Shown here one piece after another: positions 19,996 to 29,044 of a stretch of DNA of 64,000 nucleotides. The translations under genes were made by a program, and so were the position numbers. The notes under the pieces were generated by a model that was given only the letters and a program-made list of their open reading frames with translations, did no database searches and was not told the DNA's origin. Numbering within the stretch: position 1 is the stretch's first letter; each line of letters begins with the position of its first letter. This stretch comes from Prevotella sp. UBA4268 (GTDB taxonomy: Bacteria > Bacteroidota > Bacteroidia > Bacteroidales > Bacteroidaceae): NCBI GenBank assembly GCA_002395135.1, contig DGWC01000083.1:12565-76564 (forward strand), written 5' to 3'.

Positions 19996-22113
19996 ATGAA
20001 AAAGTATCGGTTGATGATGACTCTGGCAGCAGTGGCGCTTTTTGCCGGAGCAGCGTGGGCTCAGAAGCCTGTAACAATAAGCGGAAGCATCGGCTCATTG
20101 GCCGATGGTACGGAGGTGCTGGTCAGCGACTATGCCGTATATAGCCGTACCACACGCGATGCAGCCTTGGACAAATGCCCTGTCAAGGACGGCAAGTTCT
20201 CACTGAAGATTACGGTAAGCGAGCCCCGGCAGATAGTGGTGTGGGTGGAGAAGCCCCACAGTAACCGCCCCATCGTGGTGGTTCCCGGCGACAATATCGA
20301 GATTGATGCCAACAAACCACACGGACTGTTCCAGGCCGACGTAAAGGGTGCCAAGACCGACGAGGCTTTCAGAAAGATCAGGGAACTGCCCTATCAGAAA
20401 GACCGTCCGCAGAATATCTCACAGACCGACTACATGAAACAGATCATCAAGCAGAACAAGAATACTTATTTTGGACCGCTGCTGGTGTATGCCTGGTCAG
20501 GACACGCAATCGGTTATTCTGAGTTCTACAACATGTTCCCTAAGAAAGTGCAGAACTCCTATCACGGCAAGGCTCTGAAGAAGATGGTGGATGAGGAACT
20601 GGCAGAGAAGGCCAAACTGAACGATCCTGCGCGGAAAGAAAAGGCAAACGCGCTGAAACGCGAGACTCCCAAGTATGATAATCCGGAGAATGTGCTGGAT
20701 GCCATCGTCGCACAATACAAGGGAAAGGTGGTGTTCGTGGACTTCTGGGCCACCTGGTGCGGTCCCTGCCGCAATGCCATGAAGACCATTCAGCCGCTGG
20801 AGGGATGGATGGCCGACAACGACATCGTGCGCGTCTATCTTTCTGCTCCGAGCAGCGACCCCGCCAAGTGGGAACTGATGATTCCCGACATCGGCGGCAA
20901 CCACTACCAGATGAACGATGCCGAATGGAAGGCCATCGGAAAGCGTTACGGCTTCAATGGCATCCCCTATTATCGGGTGTATAACAAACAAGGGGAATGC
21001 ACATTCAGTCATACAGGCTATCCCGGCAACGACAAGATGAAACAGGAGTTTGAGAATGCGCTGGAGAGTCAGCCGGGCAAGGTGGTTGTCAAGGGAACGG
21101 CCAAGGATATGGACGGCAAAGACATCTCTTTATCCTATACCGGACTGCCTGCCGGCGGTAAAAGCCTGGAAAACGGAAAGGTGAAAATAGAGAACGGTGC
21201 CTACAGATTGGTGGTTGATGCTGACGAGCCCATGCTCTATCATCTTGAATGCCGCCGCTTCACGGCTCAGTTTGCGGCTTGTCCCGGCGAGGTGATCGTG
21301 CTGGACGGACCGAAAATCGTTAAGGGCAGTAAGATGCAGGAGCAGGCAGCGGCAGCCACCACCCAAATGTGGGATGCCTATAATATGGGCAGAGTGAAAG
21401 TGTGGAACAACCACAAGACTACCATGGATGAGTTGAACGCCAACCCGGAGAAGGAGTTTGAACTGAAGACATCGTCCGACTATATAGCCTATGTCGACGA
21501 AATTGAGGCCTGGGATGAAGAGCATGGCAAGGCGGTGAGACAACTGATGAGCGACAATAAGGACAATATCTTCGGCGTGGCATGTTTCGCAATGCATGCG
21601 GGCATCATGAACCCCACGCAGGATATGTACGACGAACTGTCTGACGAGGTGAAGCAATCGGCCTACGGACAAGCCATGAAGAAGGCTGTGGAGAACTGTT
21701 GGATAGGCAAGGAGATGCCTGATTTCACCCTGCAGGATGCCAAGGGCAAGAGCCATTCCATGAAGAAACTGCTCAAGGGGAACAACTACCTGATGATTGA
21801 CTTCTGGGCATCGTGGTGCAAGCCCTGCCGACGCGGACTGCCGTTCATGAGAGACTATGCCAAGAAATACAAGAAGAACAAACTGGCCTTGGTGAACGTG
21901 TCAACAGACAGGAAGAAAGAAGACTGGCTGAAGGCCAACAAAGAGGAAAACCTGCCGTGGACATCACTCTGGGACAATCAGGGCGTTGGTGCCGGCATGG
22001 GCGTGCGTGCCATTCCCTCGGTTTGGCTGGTTGACAAGAACGGCCGAATTGCCTTCGCCGGGAAATACGGCGACAGCATAGGCGCTGAACTGCGCAAGAT
22101 TTTCGGAAAGTAA
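19996..22113 (+). CDS. TlpA-like thiol-disulfide protein with two thioredoxin domains
   Basis: Periplasmic or membrane-associated oxidoreductase of 705 residues. Signal peptide 1-22 (ends AAWAQ); DUF4369-type beta domain (about 25-115); first thioredoxin domain with WATWCGPC (Cys255, Cys258); a second DUF4369-like beta region (about 360-450); helical linker; second thioredoxin domain with WASWCKPC (Cys608, Cys611) and cis-Pro motif (AIPSVWLVDKNG). Two complete active sites make it about twice the usual length, suggesting duplication of a DUF4369-thioredoxin unit. In locus 2 a shorter relative directly follows the PKD-like gene, so this gene may be the detached end of locus 1. Confidence 0.88.
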   Translation: MKKYRLMMTLAAVALFAGAAWAQKPVTISGSIGSLADGTEVLVSDYAVYSRTTRDAALDKCPVKDGKFSLKITVSEPRQIVVWVEKPHSNRPIVVVPGDNIEIDANKPHGLFQADVKGAKTDEAFRKIRELPYQKDRPQNISQTDYMKQIIKQNKNTYFGPLLVYAWSGHAIGYSEFYNMFPKKVQNSYHGKALKKMVDEELAEKAKLNDPARKEKANALKRETPKYDNPENVLDAIVAQYKGKVVFVDFWATWCGPCRNAMKTIQPLEGWMADNDIVRVYLSAPSSDPAKWELMIPDIGGNHYQMNDAEWKAIGKRYGFNGIPYYRVYNKQGECTFSHTGYPGNDKMKQEFENALESQPGKVVVKGTAKDMDGKDISLSYTGLPAGGKSLENGKVKIENGAYRLVVDADEPMLYHLECRRFTAQFAACPGEVIVLDGPKIVKGSKMQEQAAAATTQMWDAYNMGRVKVWNNHKTTMDELNANPEKEFELKTSSDYIAYVDEIEAWDEEHGKAVRQLMSDNKDNIFGVACFAMHAGIMNPTQDMYDELSDEVKQSAYGQAMKKAVENCWIGKEMPDFTLQDAKGKSHSMKKLLKGNNYLMIDFWASWCKPCRRGLPFMRDYAKKYKKNKLALVNVSTDRKKEDWLKANKEENLPWTSLWDNQGVGAGMGVRAIPSVWLVDKNGRIAFAGKYGDSIGAELRKIFGK

Positions 22114-22152
22114 GACTGTTTAGTTGCTCACCAAAGGTGGTTGCAGGGCGTT

Positions 22153-24399
22153 TCACGCATAACTGTGCATGCCACCCAAGAAAAAGTTCACACCGAAATA
22201 GGTCATGAGGATGGTGAGAAACGCCAGTATCATGAACAGATGATAAGAGCGCGGACGGGCAAGCCAGGGCAGGGCCTTGGTGTGAACGCTGATGCCATAG
22301 ACCATGAATGTAATCAATGCCCAGGTTTCCTTGGGGTCCCAACTCCAATAGGTTCCCCAAGATACGTTGGCCCAGATGGCACCGATGAAGATGCCAAAGC
22401 CCAGACAGGCAAGGGCGGGGTAGAGGAAGAGTTGCGAGAGGAGATAAAGGGGTGACAGAGTCCCTTTGTCTCCTTTTTTCATGATGCCTGTCACTCCGCA
22501 GATGAAAGTTACCGACAGCAGGGCGTAGGCGGCCATGATGATGCTGACGTGGAAGGTGAGCAGCGGCGAGGAGAGCACGGGCATGAGATGGGTGATCTGC
22601 GGATCCATCTGCGAGATATGGCTCACCAGCAGGAAGAATCCCGACAACAGGAACCCGAAGGGAATGATGATGGCGAAGCGGCGGAAGGTGAGCAGCGACA
22701 CGAGCATGACAATCCATGCCATGAGCAGCATGGTTTCGTAACCGTTGGACATGGGGATGTTGCCCGAGATAATCCATCGCAGCGACAGGCAGAACGTCAG
22801 GGCGAGGAAGGAGAGCAGGAGCACGGGCAGTTTCACCCAGTTCCACTTAGGACGGATGAACAGCATGCTGAGGAATGCCATGGTGAGGTTCACCATGAAG
22901 AGGATGGTGGCAATGGGTAGGCGGTTGTAGATGCGCTCTGCCTTCACTTTTGTGGACGACGGAAGGGTGTTGCCGCCGAAGGTGCGCTGGTATTTCTGCA
23001 TCTTGTGCAGGGCCTCGTTCATCTCGCTGTAATTGCCGGTGAGTGCATCTTGATAGAGCAGCGCGAAGATGTTGGTCATATACTCATGTCGTTCCGGCTC
23101 CATGTCGGCAGGCTTTTTGTCGGTGGGGCTATACCATACACCCTTGAAGGGGAATATCTTCAGGGGCTTGCCCTGTCGCAACTGCATGATGAGGCTGAGT
23201 TTGTCGTCGGTCTTGGCCAGTTCTTGGTGGTATTTGTCGTTGTTGCCCTGATAGTATTCCTGCAGGTCGGGGCCGAGGATATAACCGCCCATGTCTTCGT
23301 TGAAGAAGGTGTTCACGCTGCAATACTTGGGCAGTTGCCACTGCGCCCTCACGGCTCCCTTGGTCTTGATGATGGGTTCGCGGCTCCACTCCTCACCCCA
23401 GAAGATGAATCCCGTGAGCACTTGCTCGGCCGAGAGTCCGCGATAGGAGCGCTTGCCATAGAGTTTCTTGGTGAAGTCGAGGGCAAAGGTCTGCAGCGGG
23501 CAGATGCGGTCGTTGTAGAGAATGGCGAGTTTGCCGAACTCGGCGGCTGTTTCTTGGGGGAGGACGTGTGCCGTCGGCTTCTCGGAATGGCCTTTTTTGA
23601 TGCCTATTACGGCCATCACCACAAGCACGATGACTGCTGCCAGCGCCGCTAAACGTCGGAACGTGGCTGGATTGGCCGGGCGATGCTCTGACTGGTTTTC
23701 CCTGTCAGGGCCGTCTTTCCCCATTTTCCCCACGTTGCGGATAATCTTGCGGTAGGCACCTCGCGGGTCGGCCAACATCCAAAGCAGCGAGATGAACAGC
23801 AGGGCATAGCCGGTATAGGTGACGGGAATGCCGTAGGGGTCGCTGTTTACGGCAAGATAACTGCCGCGCAAGTCCTCGTCGAAACTGCTCTGATAGAAGC
23901 GGATGTTGTGAAACGAGAGAATCTTGTTCATGGAAACTGTTTCCTTCACGCGTTGGTCGCCGTGGAGCAGGGTGAGGGTTGAGATGTAGTCGGAAGCGGC
24001 GCGCGTGCCTTCGTGGTAGCGCGTGGTGAATTTCTCCAGCCTGACGCTGAAGGGAAGCGACACGCTGTCGTGCGGCTCGCCCTGTGTAATGTATTGCCGC
24101 GTCGTCTCGCCCACGCGCAGATGCATCATGCCCTGTGTGGCCGTGAGATGGGTGAGCAAGGCTCCCAGCAGAATGACAACGAATGACAGATGGAGCAACA
24201 CGACGGAGATTCTTTTCACCTTTCGGCTGACAAACCAGGCCACGGCAACGGCTGTGAGCAGCGCCCACAAGGCAGAAAACCACCAGGAGCCATAGATATG
24301 GCTGGCCACATATTCGGTGCCTTGGTATTTTTCAACCAGCGTGGCGATTCCCATGCAGAGAATCACCACGATGTAAAGGGCAAAAAGAATCTTCTTCAT
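22153..24399 (-). CDS. cytochrome c haem-attachment protein CcsBA (ResB-ResC fusion)
   Basis: Multi-span inner-membrane protein of 748 residues that carries haem across the membrane and joins it to CXXCH motifs of c-type cytochromes (system II). The N-terminal ResB-like part has three early membrane spans and a large periplasmic domain; the C-terminal CcsA part begins near residue 480 and carries the WWD signature (WGTYWSWDPKETWA, about 681-694) plus conserved histidines (SVHTKAL). The fused form is common in Bacteroidetes (NrfI-like). It starts 27 bases after the stop of the di-haem protein gene, whose CXXCH motifs make that protein the obvious client. Confidence 0.9.
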   Translation of the reverse strand: MKKILFALYIVVILCMGIATLVEKYQGTEYVASHIYGSWWFSALWALLTAVAVAWFVSRKVKRISVVLLHLSFVVILLGALLTHLTATQGMMHLRVGETTRQYITQGEPHDSVSLPFSVRLEKFTTRYHEGTRAASDYISTLTLLHGDQRVKETVSMNKILSFHNIRFYQSSFDEDLRGSYLAVNSDPYGIPVTYTGYALLFISLLWMLADPRGAYRKIIRNVGKMGKDGPDRENQSEHRPANPATFRRLAALAAVIVLVVMAVIGIKKGHSEKPTAHVLPQETAAEFGKLAILYNDRICPLQTFALDFTKKLYGKRSYRGLSAEQVLTGFIFWGEEWSREPIIKTKGAVRAQWQLPKYCSVNTFFNEDMGGYILGPDLQEYYQGNNDKYHQELAKTDDKLSLIMQLRQGKPLKIFPFKGVWYSPTDKKPADMEPERHEYMTNIFALLYQDALTGNYSEMNEALHKMQKYQRTFGGNTLPSSTKVKAERIYNRLPIATILFMVNLTMAFLSMLFIRPKWNWVKLPVLLLSFLALTFCLSLRWIISGNIPMSNGYETMLLMAWIVMLVSLLTFRRFAIIIPFGFLLSGFFLLVSHISQMDPQITHLMPVLSSPLLTFHVSIIMAAYALLSVTFICGVTGIMKKGDKGTLSPLYLLSQLFLYPALACLGFGIFIGAIWANVSWGTYWSWDPKETWALITFMVYGISVHTKALPWLARPRSYHLFMILAFLTILMTYFGVNFFLGGMHSYA

Positions 24400-24426
24400 G
24401 CTTTCTTATAGGATGTGTTTGTCTTG

Positions 24427-26142
24427 TTAGATGGCGCGCAGGAACTTCACCACGGCATCGCGGTCGGCCTTGGGCAGACGATAGAACTTCAGTGCGCTGT
24501 CGTAGGCATCGCTGTTCTTGGTGTAGCCGTGCCACAGGATGGCCTCTATTTCGTTGCGTGCGCGGCAGTCGTGCAGGCGGTCTTCAGCACCGGTGTTGAT
24601 CAGACTGAGTCCGCGTCCCCACAGCGGTGTGGTGCGGCACCATGTGCCGTGGATGCCGTTTTTCATGTACAGACGGTGCTGAATCATGTCGGTATAGGGC
24701 CAGATGGTCTGGTTCTGATAGCGCGGCAGTTGCAAGTTCTGGCTGGTGATGATGCTTGGAATCCAGCAGTCGTCGGTGGTTGTCTTCCACGACGGGCGGT
24801 GGCACGAGGCACAACCAATCTGCATGAAGACATCCTTTCCGCGCTGCACCTCCTTGTCTTGCAGGTTTCGTGCGCGAGGGATGGCCAGTCCGCGGTGCCA
24901 AACCTGGAATGCCCAGAAGTTATTGTCAGACATTTCGGGCTGGAAGTTATGCCACGGGTTGTCAAACTGGTTGGTAGATGGCGAGAGCAGGTTCTTCACA
25001 GCATCGGCAATACCCTCTTCCGTGCCGTCGGCATAATAGGGAGAGGTGGGGTCGGCCTTGATCTTGGCAATGACATTCTTGTTCTGCGACATGGCTAAGG
25101 CCCATGCGTCGGTGGTGTAGAGTTTAGGACGGTCGCTGCGGCTCACGTTGGTGATGTTCCAGATGGCATTGGCTCCGGCACCGTCTTGCAGCGAGCCGCG
25201 AGTCATGGCATAGGTGAATTTCTTGATGCGGTTCACCTTTTCGGTACCGCTGCTGGCGTTGACATACATGGCCGTTGCTGCCCAGTCGTTCTTCTCCTTG
25301 TCCCAGAAGGCGGGGTTGAGTTCCACATAGGGAGCCTCGCGCTTGTATTGCGCCTTGATGGAATCGTCGGGGATGGCATCCAGCAGACCGGTTCCCGGAA
25401 TGCCGATGGTGCTTTCCAGACGGAATGCCACGGCACCGTTGCCCGTCTCCCACGGTGTGGGATTGGTGTTGAATGCCGAGCGGTCGATGCTCAGTTCGGG
25501 ATAGATGAGTTGGTATTTCTCTCCGTCGGGGAACTGGGTGGCAGAGATTTCGCTGCCTTCACCCATGGAAGAGAGCGTCAGCCAGTCGAGATGAATGCCC
25601 GACTCGTCGATTGGCGGCAGGAACGGACTCACGGCACGTGTCTGCGGCATACCTGTTACTTCGCTGACGTAGGGGCCGTCGTCGCTGTTCTTTCCGTCGA
25701 CAGGATGATAGACCACCAGCAGATAGCCGTTGCCCCATTCAGCAGTGTATTGGGTGACGCGCTTGCCATGTCCGTAGCCGGGATGGCAGTCGAGGCACGA
25801 CTTGCGCACATAGGCAGGGCCCAGTCCGTTGAAAGGTGCCTGGAATTCGGTTACGTTTCTTTCGAAGAACTGCTCTCCGCGGTTGAAGGCTTCAGAGAGT
25901 CCCATCTGCGTAACGGCCGGTGTCTCGTCTTCATAGCAGCCTGCCGTGACATTGTCGGTGGTTCCTAACTGTCCGCCTACATACCACTCCTCTGCCGAGA
26001 AGTTTCCAACAGCCTTTCCGATGTAACCCGATTCATCGGCGAGATTTTCTGCATCGTCGTCTTTGTCGTTGCACGAAAAGGTCATTGCCAGGCAGCATGC
26101 AGCACCCAGCATCAAGAGGTTCTTTTTGTTCAATAGTTTCAT
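24427..26142 (-). CDS. di-haem oxidoreductase/peroxidase-like lipoprotein (DHOR family)
   Basis: 571-residue c-type di-haem protein related to MauG and bacterial cytochrome c peroxidase. Lipobox AMTFSC, then an acidic stretch (NDKDDDAEN) typical of surface-exposed Bacteroidetes lipoproteins. Two haem-binding motifs: CLDCH (about residue 113) and CASCH (about 443). GEQFFERNVTEFQAPFNGLGP near residue 90 and the C-terminal LWGRGLSLINTGAEDRLHDCRARNEIEAILWHG are family hallmarks. It sits between an imelysin and CcsBA, a pairing also seen around ICMP-type proteins in proteobacteria. The oxidised substrate is unknown; iron or a thiol is plausible. Confidence 0.88.
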   Translation of the reverse strand: MKLLNKKNLLMLGAACCLAMTFSCNDKDDDAENLADESGYIGKAVGNFSAEEWYVGGQLGTTDNVTAGCYEDETPAVTQMGLSEAFNRGEQFFERNVTEFQAPFNGLGPAYVRKSCLDCHPGYGHGKRVTQYTAEWGNGYLLVVYHPVDGKNSDDGPYVSEVTGMPQTRAVSPFLPPIDESGIHLDWLTLSSMGEGSEISATQFPDGEKYQLIYPELSIDRSAFNTNPTPWETGNGAVAFRLESTIGIPGTGLLDAIPDDSIKAQYKREAPYVELNPAFWDKEKNDWAATAMYVNASSGTEKVNRIKKFTYAMTRGSLQDGAGANAIWNITNVSRSDRPKLYTTDAWALAMSQNKNVIAKIKADPTSPYYADGTEEGIADAVKNLLSPSTNQFDNPWHNFQPEMSDNNFWAFQVWHRGLAIPRARNLQDKEVQRGKDVFMQIGCASCHRPSWKTTTDDCWIPSIITSQNLQLPRYQNQTIWPYTDMIQHRLYMKNGIHGTWCRTTPLWGRGLSLINTGAEDRLHDCRARNEIEAILWHGYTKNSDAYDSALKFYRLPKADRDAVVKFLRAI

Positions 26143-26184
26143 TTCAAGTATGTTTTTTTTGTTATTCTCCTTAGAAAACCACTA

Positions 26185-26221
26185 AAGTTGTACCCGATGA
26201 ATGACTTCATGGGTACAACTT
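26185..26221. repeat. strong hairpin between imelysin and di-haem genes
   Basis: AAGTTGTACCC (26185-26195) pairs exactly with GGGTACAACTT (26211-26221); inside, ATGAA pairs with TTCAT around a TGAC loop, with flanking ACCAC/GTGGT able to extend the stem. In the minus-strand mRNA it lies after the imelysin stop and before the di-haem start, so it may attenuate or protect the transcript. No long U-run follows, so simple termination is less likely. Confidence 0.65.
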
Positions 26222-26260
26222 GGTGGTGTGTGTATGTGCCTGTGTTTGAAGGCTTAGGGA

Positions 26261-27505
26261 CTAATTCTCTGCAATCCAACTGGCTGCTTTGTTCAGCACG
26301 TTATCCAGTTCGTTGATGGCATCCATGGCTGCCTTGGCATTGGCACTGTGAGGCTCAATCACAAACGGCGTTCCGGCCTTTGCCTTTTCGAGTGCGGACA
26401 GGGCGGTGTCGAGTTTTGATTTCAGTTCCTGAGCCATGGTGCTGTTGTATTTCTGCAGGTAGGCCATGATGGAATTGGTGTGAGCCTGAGTATTCTGTTG
26501 TCCGTTCAGACTATACTGGATGCTGGTGATATTGTCAAAGAAATCAAAGTAAGACTTCTGGCTGTAGGGCGATTCAATGTAGTCGAGGTCGGTGCCCAGA
26601 TAGGCCTGACCGATTTTCTGACCGGCCACTTCAGCACAGATGTTGCTGCATCCGGCCACGAGAATGGTGCTCATCACCCCGCGCCATGTGGTCATGGTGC
26701 TGCCCAGTTGGGTGGCTTTCAGCATGTTTTCGCCATAAGAGAAGTCGCTGCCTACGATGGTTGAGTTGAATTCGCACTCTTCCACGCGGTCGCGATGGGC
26801 TTTAGGAGCCGCGTCGCCCAGCCAACTCACTTCCAACTGGAAGCAATTGTCGCGCAGGTCGCCAGCCACAGCAGTGGCGAAAACCAGTTCTTCCTCGCCC
26901 GAGATGTTGCGTCCGGCAAAGGCCTCGTCGTCTTCAATGCCTTTCAGTGCGCTCACGGTGCGGTTCTGGCCGTTGCGGAAGATGATGAATTCAATGCCGT
27001 GGAAACCCAGTTGCTGTTCGCCCACGTTGATGCGTGCGTTGTCGATACCGCCGTCGTCGAGGTCGTCGAGGTCTTCAATCACCTCTTTGTTGCTCAGCGC
27101 CTTGGCAAGAGCCACGCGGTCGAGGGGCCATGTGTCGATGTGCGGGTCGATGCCGAAGTCGGTGGCAGCGCCATAGAGGAAGGCCTCGCTGCGCTCCCAG
27201 GCAGAGCGTGCATTCAGGAAAGTGGAGCAAATCTGGTCGATATCACTTTGCGAGATGGTACCTGCACGATACTTTGCCTTGGCGCTTACCAGTTTGTTGA
27301 ACAAGTCGTCGGTCTGGCTTGCAAATGACGAATAGATGGGATAGATTACATTCTCCACGTATTGAGTGGTGATTTCTTTCATCGCGAGTTCTTTCTCTGT
27401 CGTATTCTGACCATTGTCATCGTCATCGTCACCACATGAGACAAGCGTCGCGCTGATGGTGAATGCTACTGCAAAGAGCAGTGCGTAGTTAAAAAACTTT
27501 TTCAT
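26261..27505 (-). CDS. imelysin-family lipoprotein (M75 fold)
   Basis: 414-residue protein of the imelysin/ICMP family, helical two-bundle proteins linked to iron uptake; the name peptidase is historical. Lipobox LVSC followed at once by GDDDDDN, a strong surface-export signal in Bacteroidetes lipoproteins. The family's GxHxxE motif is present (GFHGIEF, about residue 169), as is the C-terminal SPYSQKSYFDFFDNITSIQ region. It is probably co-transcribed with the porin before it (40-base gap) and the di-haem protein after it. Likely to bind a metal or haem-like ligand on the cell surface; substrate not shown by sequence. Confidence 0.9.
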   Translation of the reverse strand: MKKFFNYALLFAVAFTISATLVSCGDDDDDNGQNTTEKELAMKEITTQYVENVIYPIYSSFASQTDDLFNKLVSAKAKYRAGTISQSDIDQICSTFLNARSAWERSEAFLYGAATDFGIDPHIDTWPLDRVALAKALSNKEVIEDLDDLDDGGIDNARINVGEQQLGFHGIEFIIFRNGQNRTVSALKGIEDDEAFAGRNISGEEELVFATAVAGDLRDNCFQLEVSWLGDAAPKAHRDRVEECEFNSTIVGSDFSYGENMLKATQLGSTMTTWRGVMSTILVAGCSNICAEVAGQKIGQAYLGTDLDYIESPYSQKSYFDFFDNITSIQYSLNGQQNTQAHTNSIMAYLQKYNSTMAQELKSKLDTALSALEKAKAGTPFVIEPHSANAKAAMDAINELDNVLNKAASWIAEN

Positions 27506-27545
27506 GTTGTTTGATTGATATAAAATTGTTGATGTGTATGCTGTA

Positions 27546-28865
27546 TTAAAGGAAGAATCCTTCGTAGGCGATGCCGATGTTGATGCTGGGCTCGTTGTTG
27601 TAAGGGTTCTTCAGTATGCGGTTGCTGTAGTCGGCCTTGATGGCTATCTGCGGCACCGGATAGTAGTTGATACCTACCGCAATGCGGTTCACGTTGGTGT
27701 AGTCGAACTGGCTCTTGTTCTTTTCCGGTATGTAACTGTCGTAGTATTCGTAGCGGGCAAAGGCGAAGAGTTTCTGACGGTCGCTTCTCAGTTTGGCAAT
27801 CTGGGAGAAGATGTCGTAGCCTGCCTCGATACCCATACTGACGGCATTCTTACCAATCATGGCACTCTTCACGGGCGAATTGCTGGCGTGCGACTTGGCA
27901 TCCTTGATGGTGTTCAGTGCTGCCACGTCGCCGATATAGCCATAGTCGGCCTGACCGCGTACGATCCAGTTCCAGCGGTTCAGCGTTACGTCAACCGATC
28001 CGATGGCTACTGTGCCTTTCACTTTGTCGTAAGGCTTGCCTTCTCCCTTGATATCGTTGGGGAAAGTGTTGTGTGCGGAGTTTCCGTAATAGCCGCTCAT
28101 GCCCACGCGAAGGCCGGGGAAGGCATAATAGTCGATGCGTGCGGCTGCGCCGTATTGGTTGGCTGGCTTGAACTCAAAGGGTGAGCCGGCACCGTGGTGA
28201 ATCCATTTGTCGCGGTTGAAGAGCATGGCATTCAGTCCGGCCACGAGGTCTATCTCATAGCGGAACTTGCCGGAGCGCCCCCAGAAAGCAACGCCGGTGT
28301 CGTGCCAGGTGGAGGGCAGGATGGTGTTCTCGCCCTCTGGACGGTAGACGGTGAAGAAGTTCAGCGGCTCGTGATGGGCGTTGTTCAGACCCACCGGCAC
28401 AATCAGATGACCTATTTTAAGGTTGGCGGCACGAGAGAATTCCTTGTTGATCCAGAACTGCTCCAGTTCCACCTCTCCGCCTTTTTCCTGTTCTATTTCC
28501 CATTCTGCTGCCTCGTCGGCCTCGTTTTCAATGGTGCTGCCCGTTCCCGTGTGCTCGAATTCAATCTCGGTTCCCAGTGTCCAGCCCTTGCCGAAGTCGT
28601 ATCCCAGATAGATAACGGCATGGGGAATGTCGAAGACACCGTGTGAAGGGTCGTTCTTATAGTTGGCAGGCGTGCTGTATCGGTTCACGTGGTCGCTGTA
28701 GAACATGCGGCTTAGGGCCACTTCACCATAGCCTCCCACGCTGAGTCGTTTCCCGCTGGCATGCTGCATCACACTGTCGGCAGCATTTACTTGTGCACTG
28801 GCTGTATTGAACGATGCCATGAACATCGTGCAAATGGCCATCAGAATGATAGTTGTTCTATTCAT
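27546..28865 (-). CDS. phosphate-selective-porin-like outer-membrane barrel
   Basis: About 439 residues from ATG 28865 (MNRTTIILMAICTMFM), with a signal peptide ending near ASAQ. The body alternates aromatic and polar residues as in a 16-18 strand barrel and resembles the porin O/P group: GGYGEVALSRMFY, VYLGYDFGKGWTLGTEIEFEH, NLKIGHLIVPVGLNNAHHEPLNFFTV, and terminal strands ending with phenylalanine. First gene of the imelysin/di-haem/CcsBA cluster, with a good promoter upstream. It may be the channel for a metal ion or anion handled by the cluster. An upstream in-frame start at 28907 is less likely because the signal peptide would be internal. Confidence 0.82.
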   Translation of the reverse strand: MNRTTIILMAICTMFMASFNTASAQVNAADSVMQHASGKRLSVGGYGEVALSRMFYSDHVNRYSTPANYKNDPSHGVFDIPHAVIYLGYDFGKGWTLGTEIEFEHTGTGSTIENEADEAAEWEIEQEKGGEVELEQFWINKEFSRAANLKIGHLIVPVGLNNAHHEPLNFFTVYRPEGENTILPSTWHDTGVAFWGRSGKFRYEIDLVAGLNAMLFNRDKWIHHGAGSPFEFKPANQYGAAARIDYYAFPGLRVGMSGYYGNSAHNTFPNDIKGEGKPYDKVKGTVAIGSVDVTLNRWNWIVRGQADYGYIGDVAALNTIKDAKSHASNSPVKSAMIGKNAVSMGIEAGYDIFSQIAKLRSDRQKLFAFARYEYYDSYIPEKNKSQFDYTNVNRIAVGINYYPVPQIAIKADYSNRILKNPYNNEPSINIGIAYEGFFL

Positions 28866-28950
28866 TGAATCAATCATTACCTTATTAATAATATATAATG
28901 TGGTCAATTAACCAAAATGGGGGATAAAACGACAATTCGTTTTTCCGGTG

Positions 28951-28981
28951 CAAAGTTAATACCTTTGCATGAAGTGCACAA
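28951..28981 (-). promoter_or_regulatory. promoter of the porin-imelysin-di-haem cluster
   Basis: Reverse strand: -33 TTG (28979-28981), 20-base spacer, -7 TAACTTTG (28951-28958). It lies 86 bases before the porin start, immediately after the terminator of the preceding gene. No convincing Fur-type box was seen. Confidence 0.7.
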
Positions 28982-29006
28982 TACTCAAAAATTGGTAATT
29001 ATTTAC

Positions 29007-29036
29007 AAAAAAATGCCAAGGCACCCTGCCTTGGCA
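29007..29036 (-). terminator. intrinsic terminator after the tyrosine phosphatase gene
   Basis: Reverse strand GCCAAGGC-AGGGT-GCCTTGGC stem-loop followed by ATTTTTTTG. Eight perfect base pairs and a U-run nine bases after the phosphatase stop make this a textbook Rho-independent terminator. Confidence 0.85.
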
Positions 29037-29044
29037 TCATTATA

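Noticed and set aside
28866-28960. Fur box upstream of the porin gene
   Set aside because: AT-rich sequence gives partial matches only; nothing close to the palindromic consensus.
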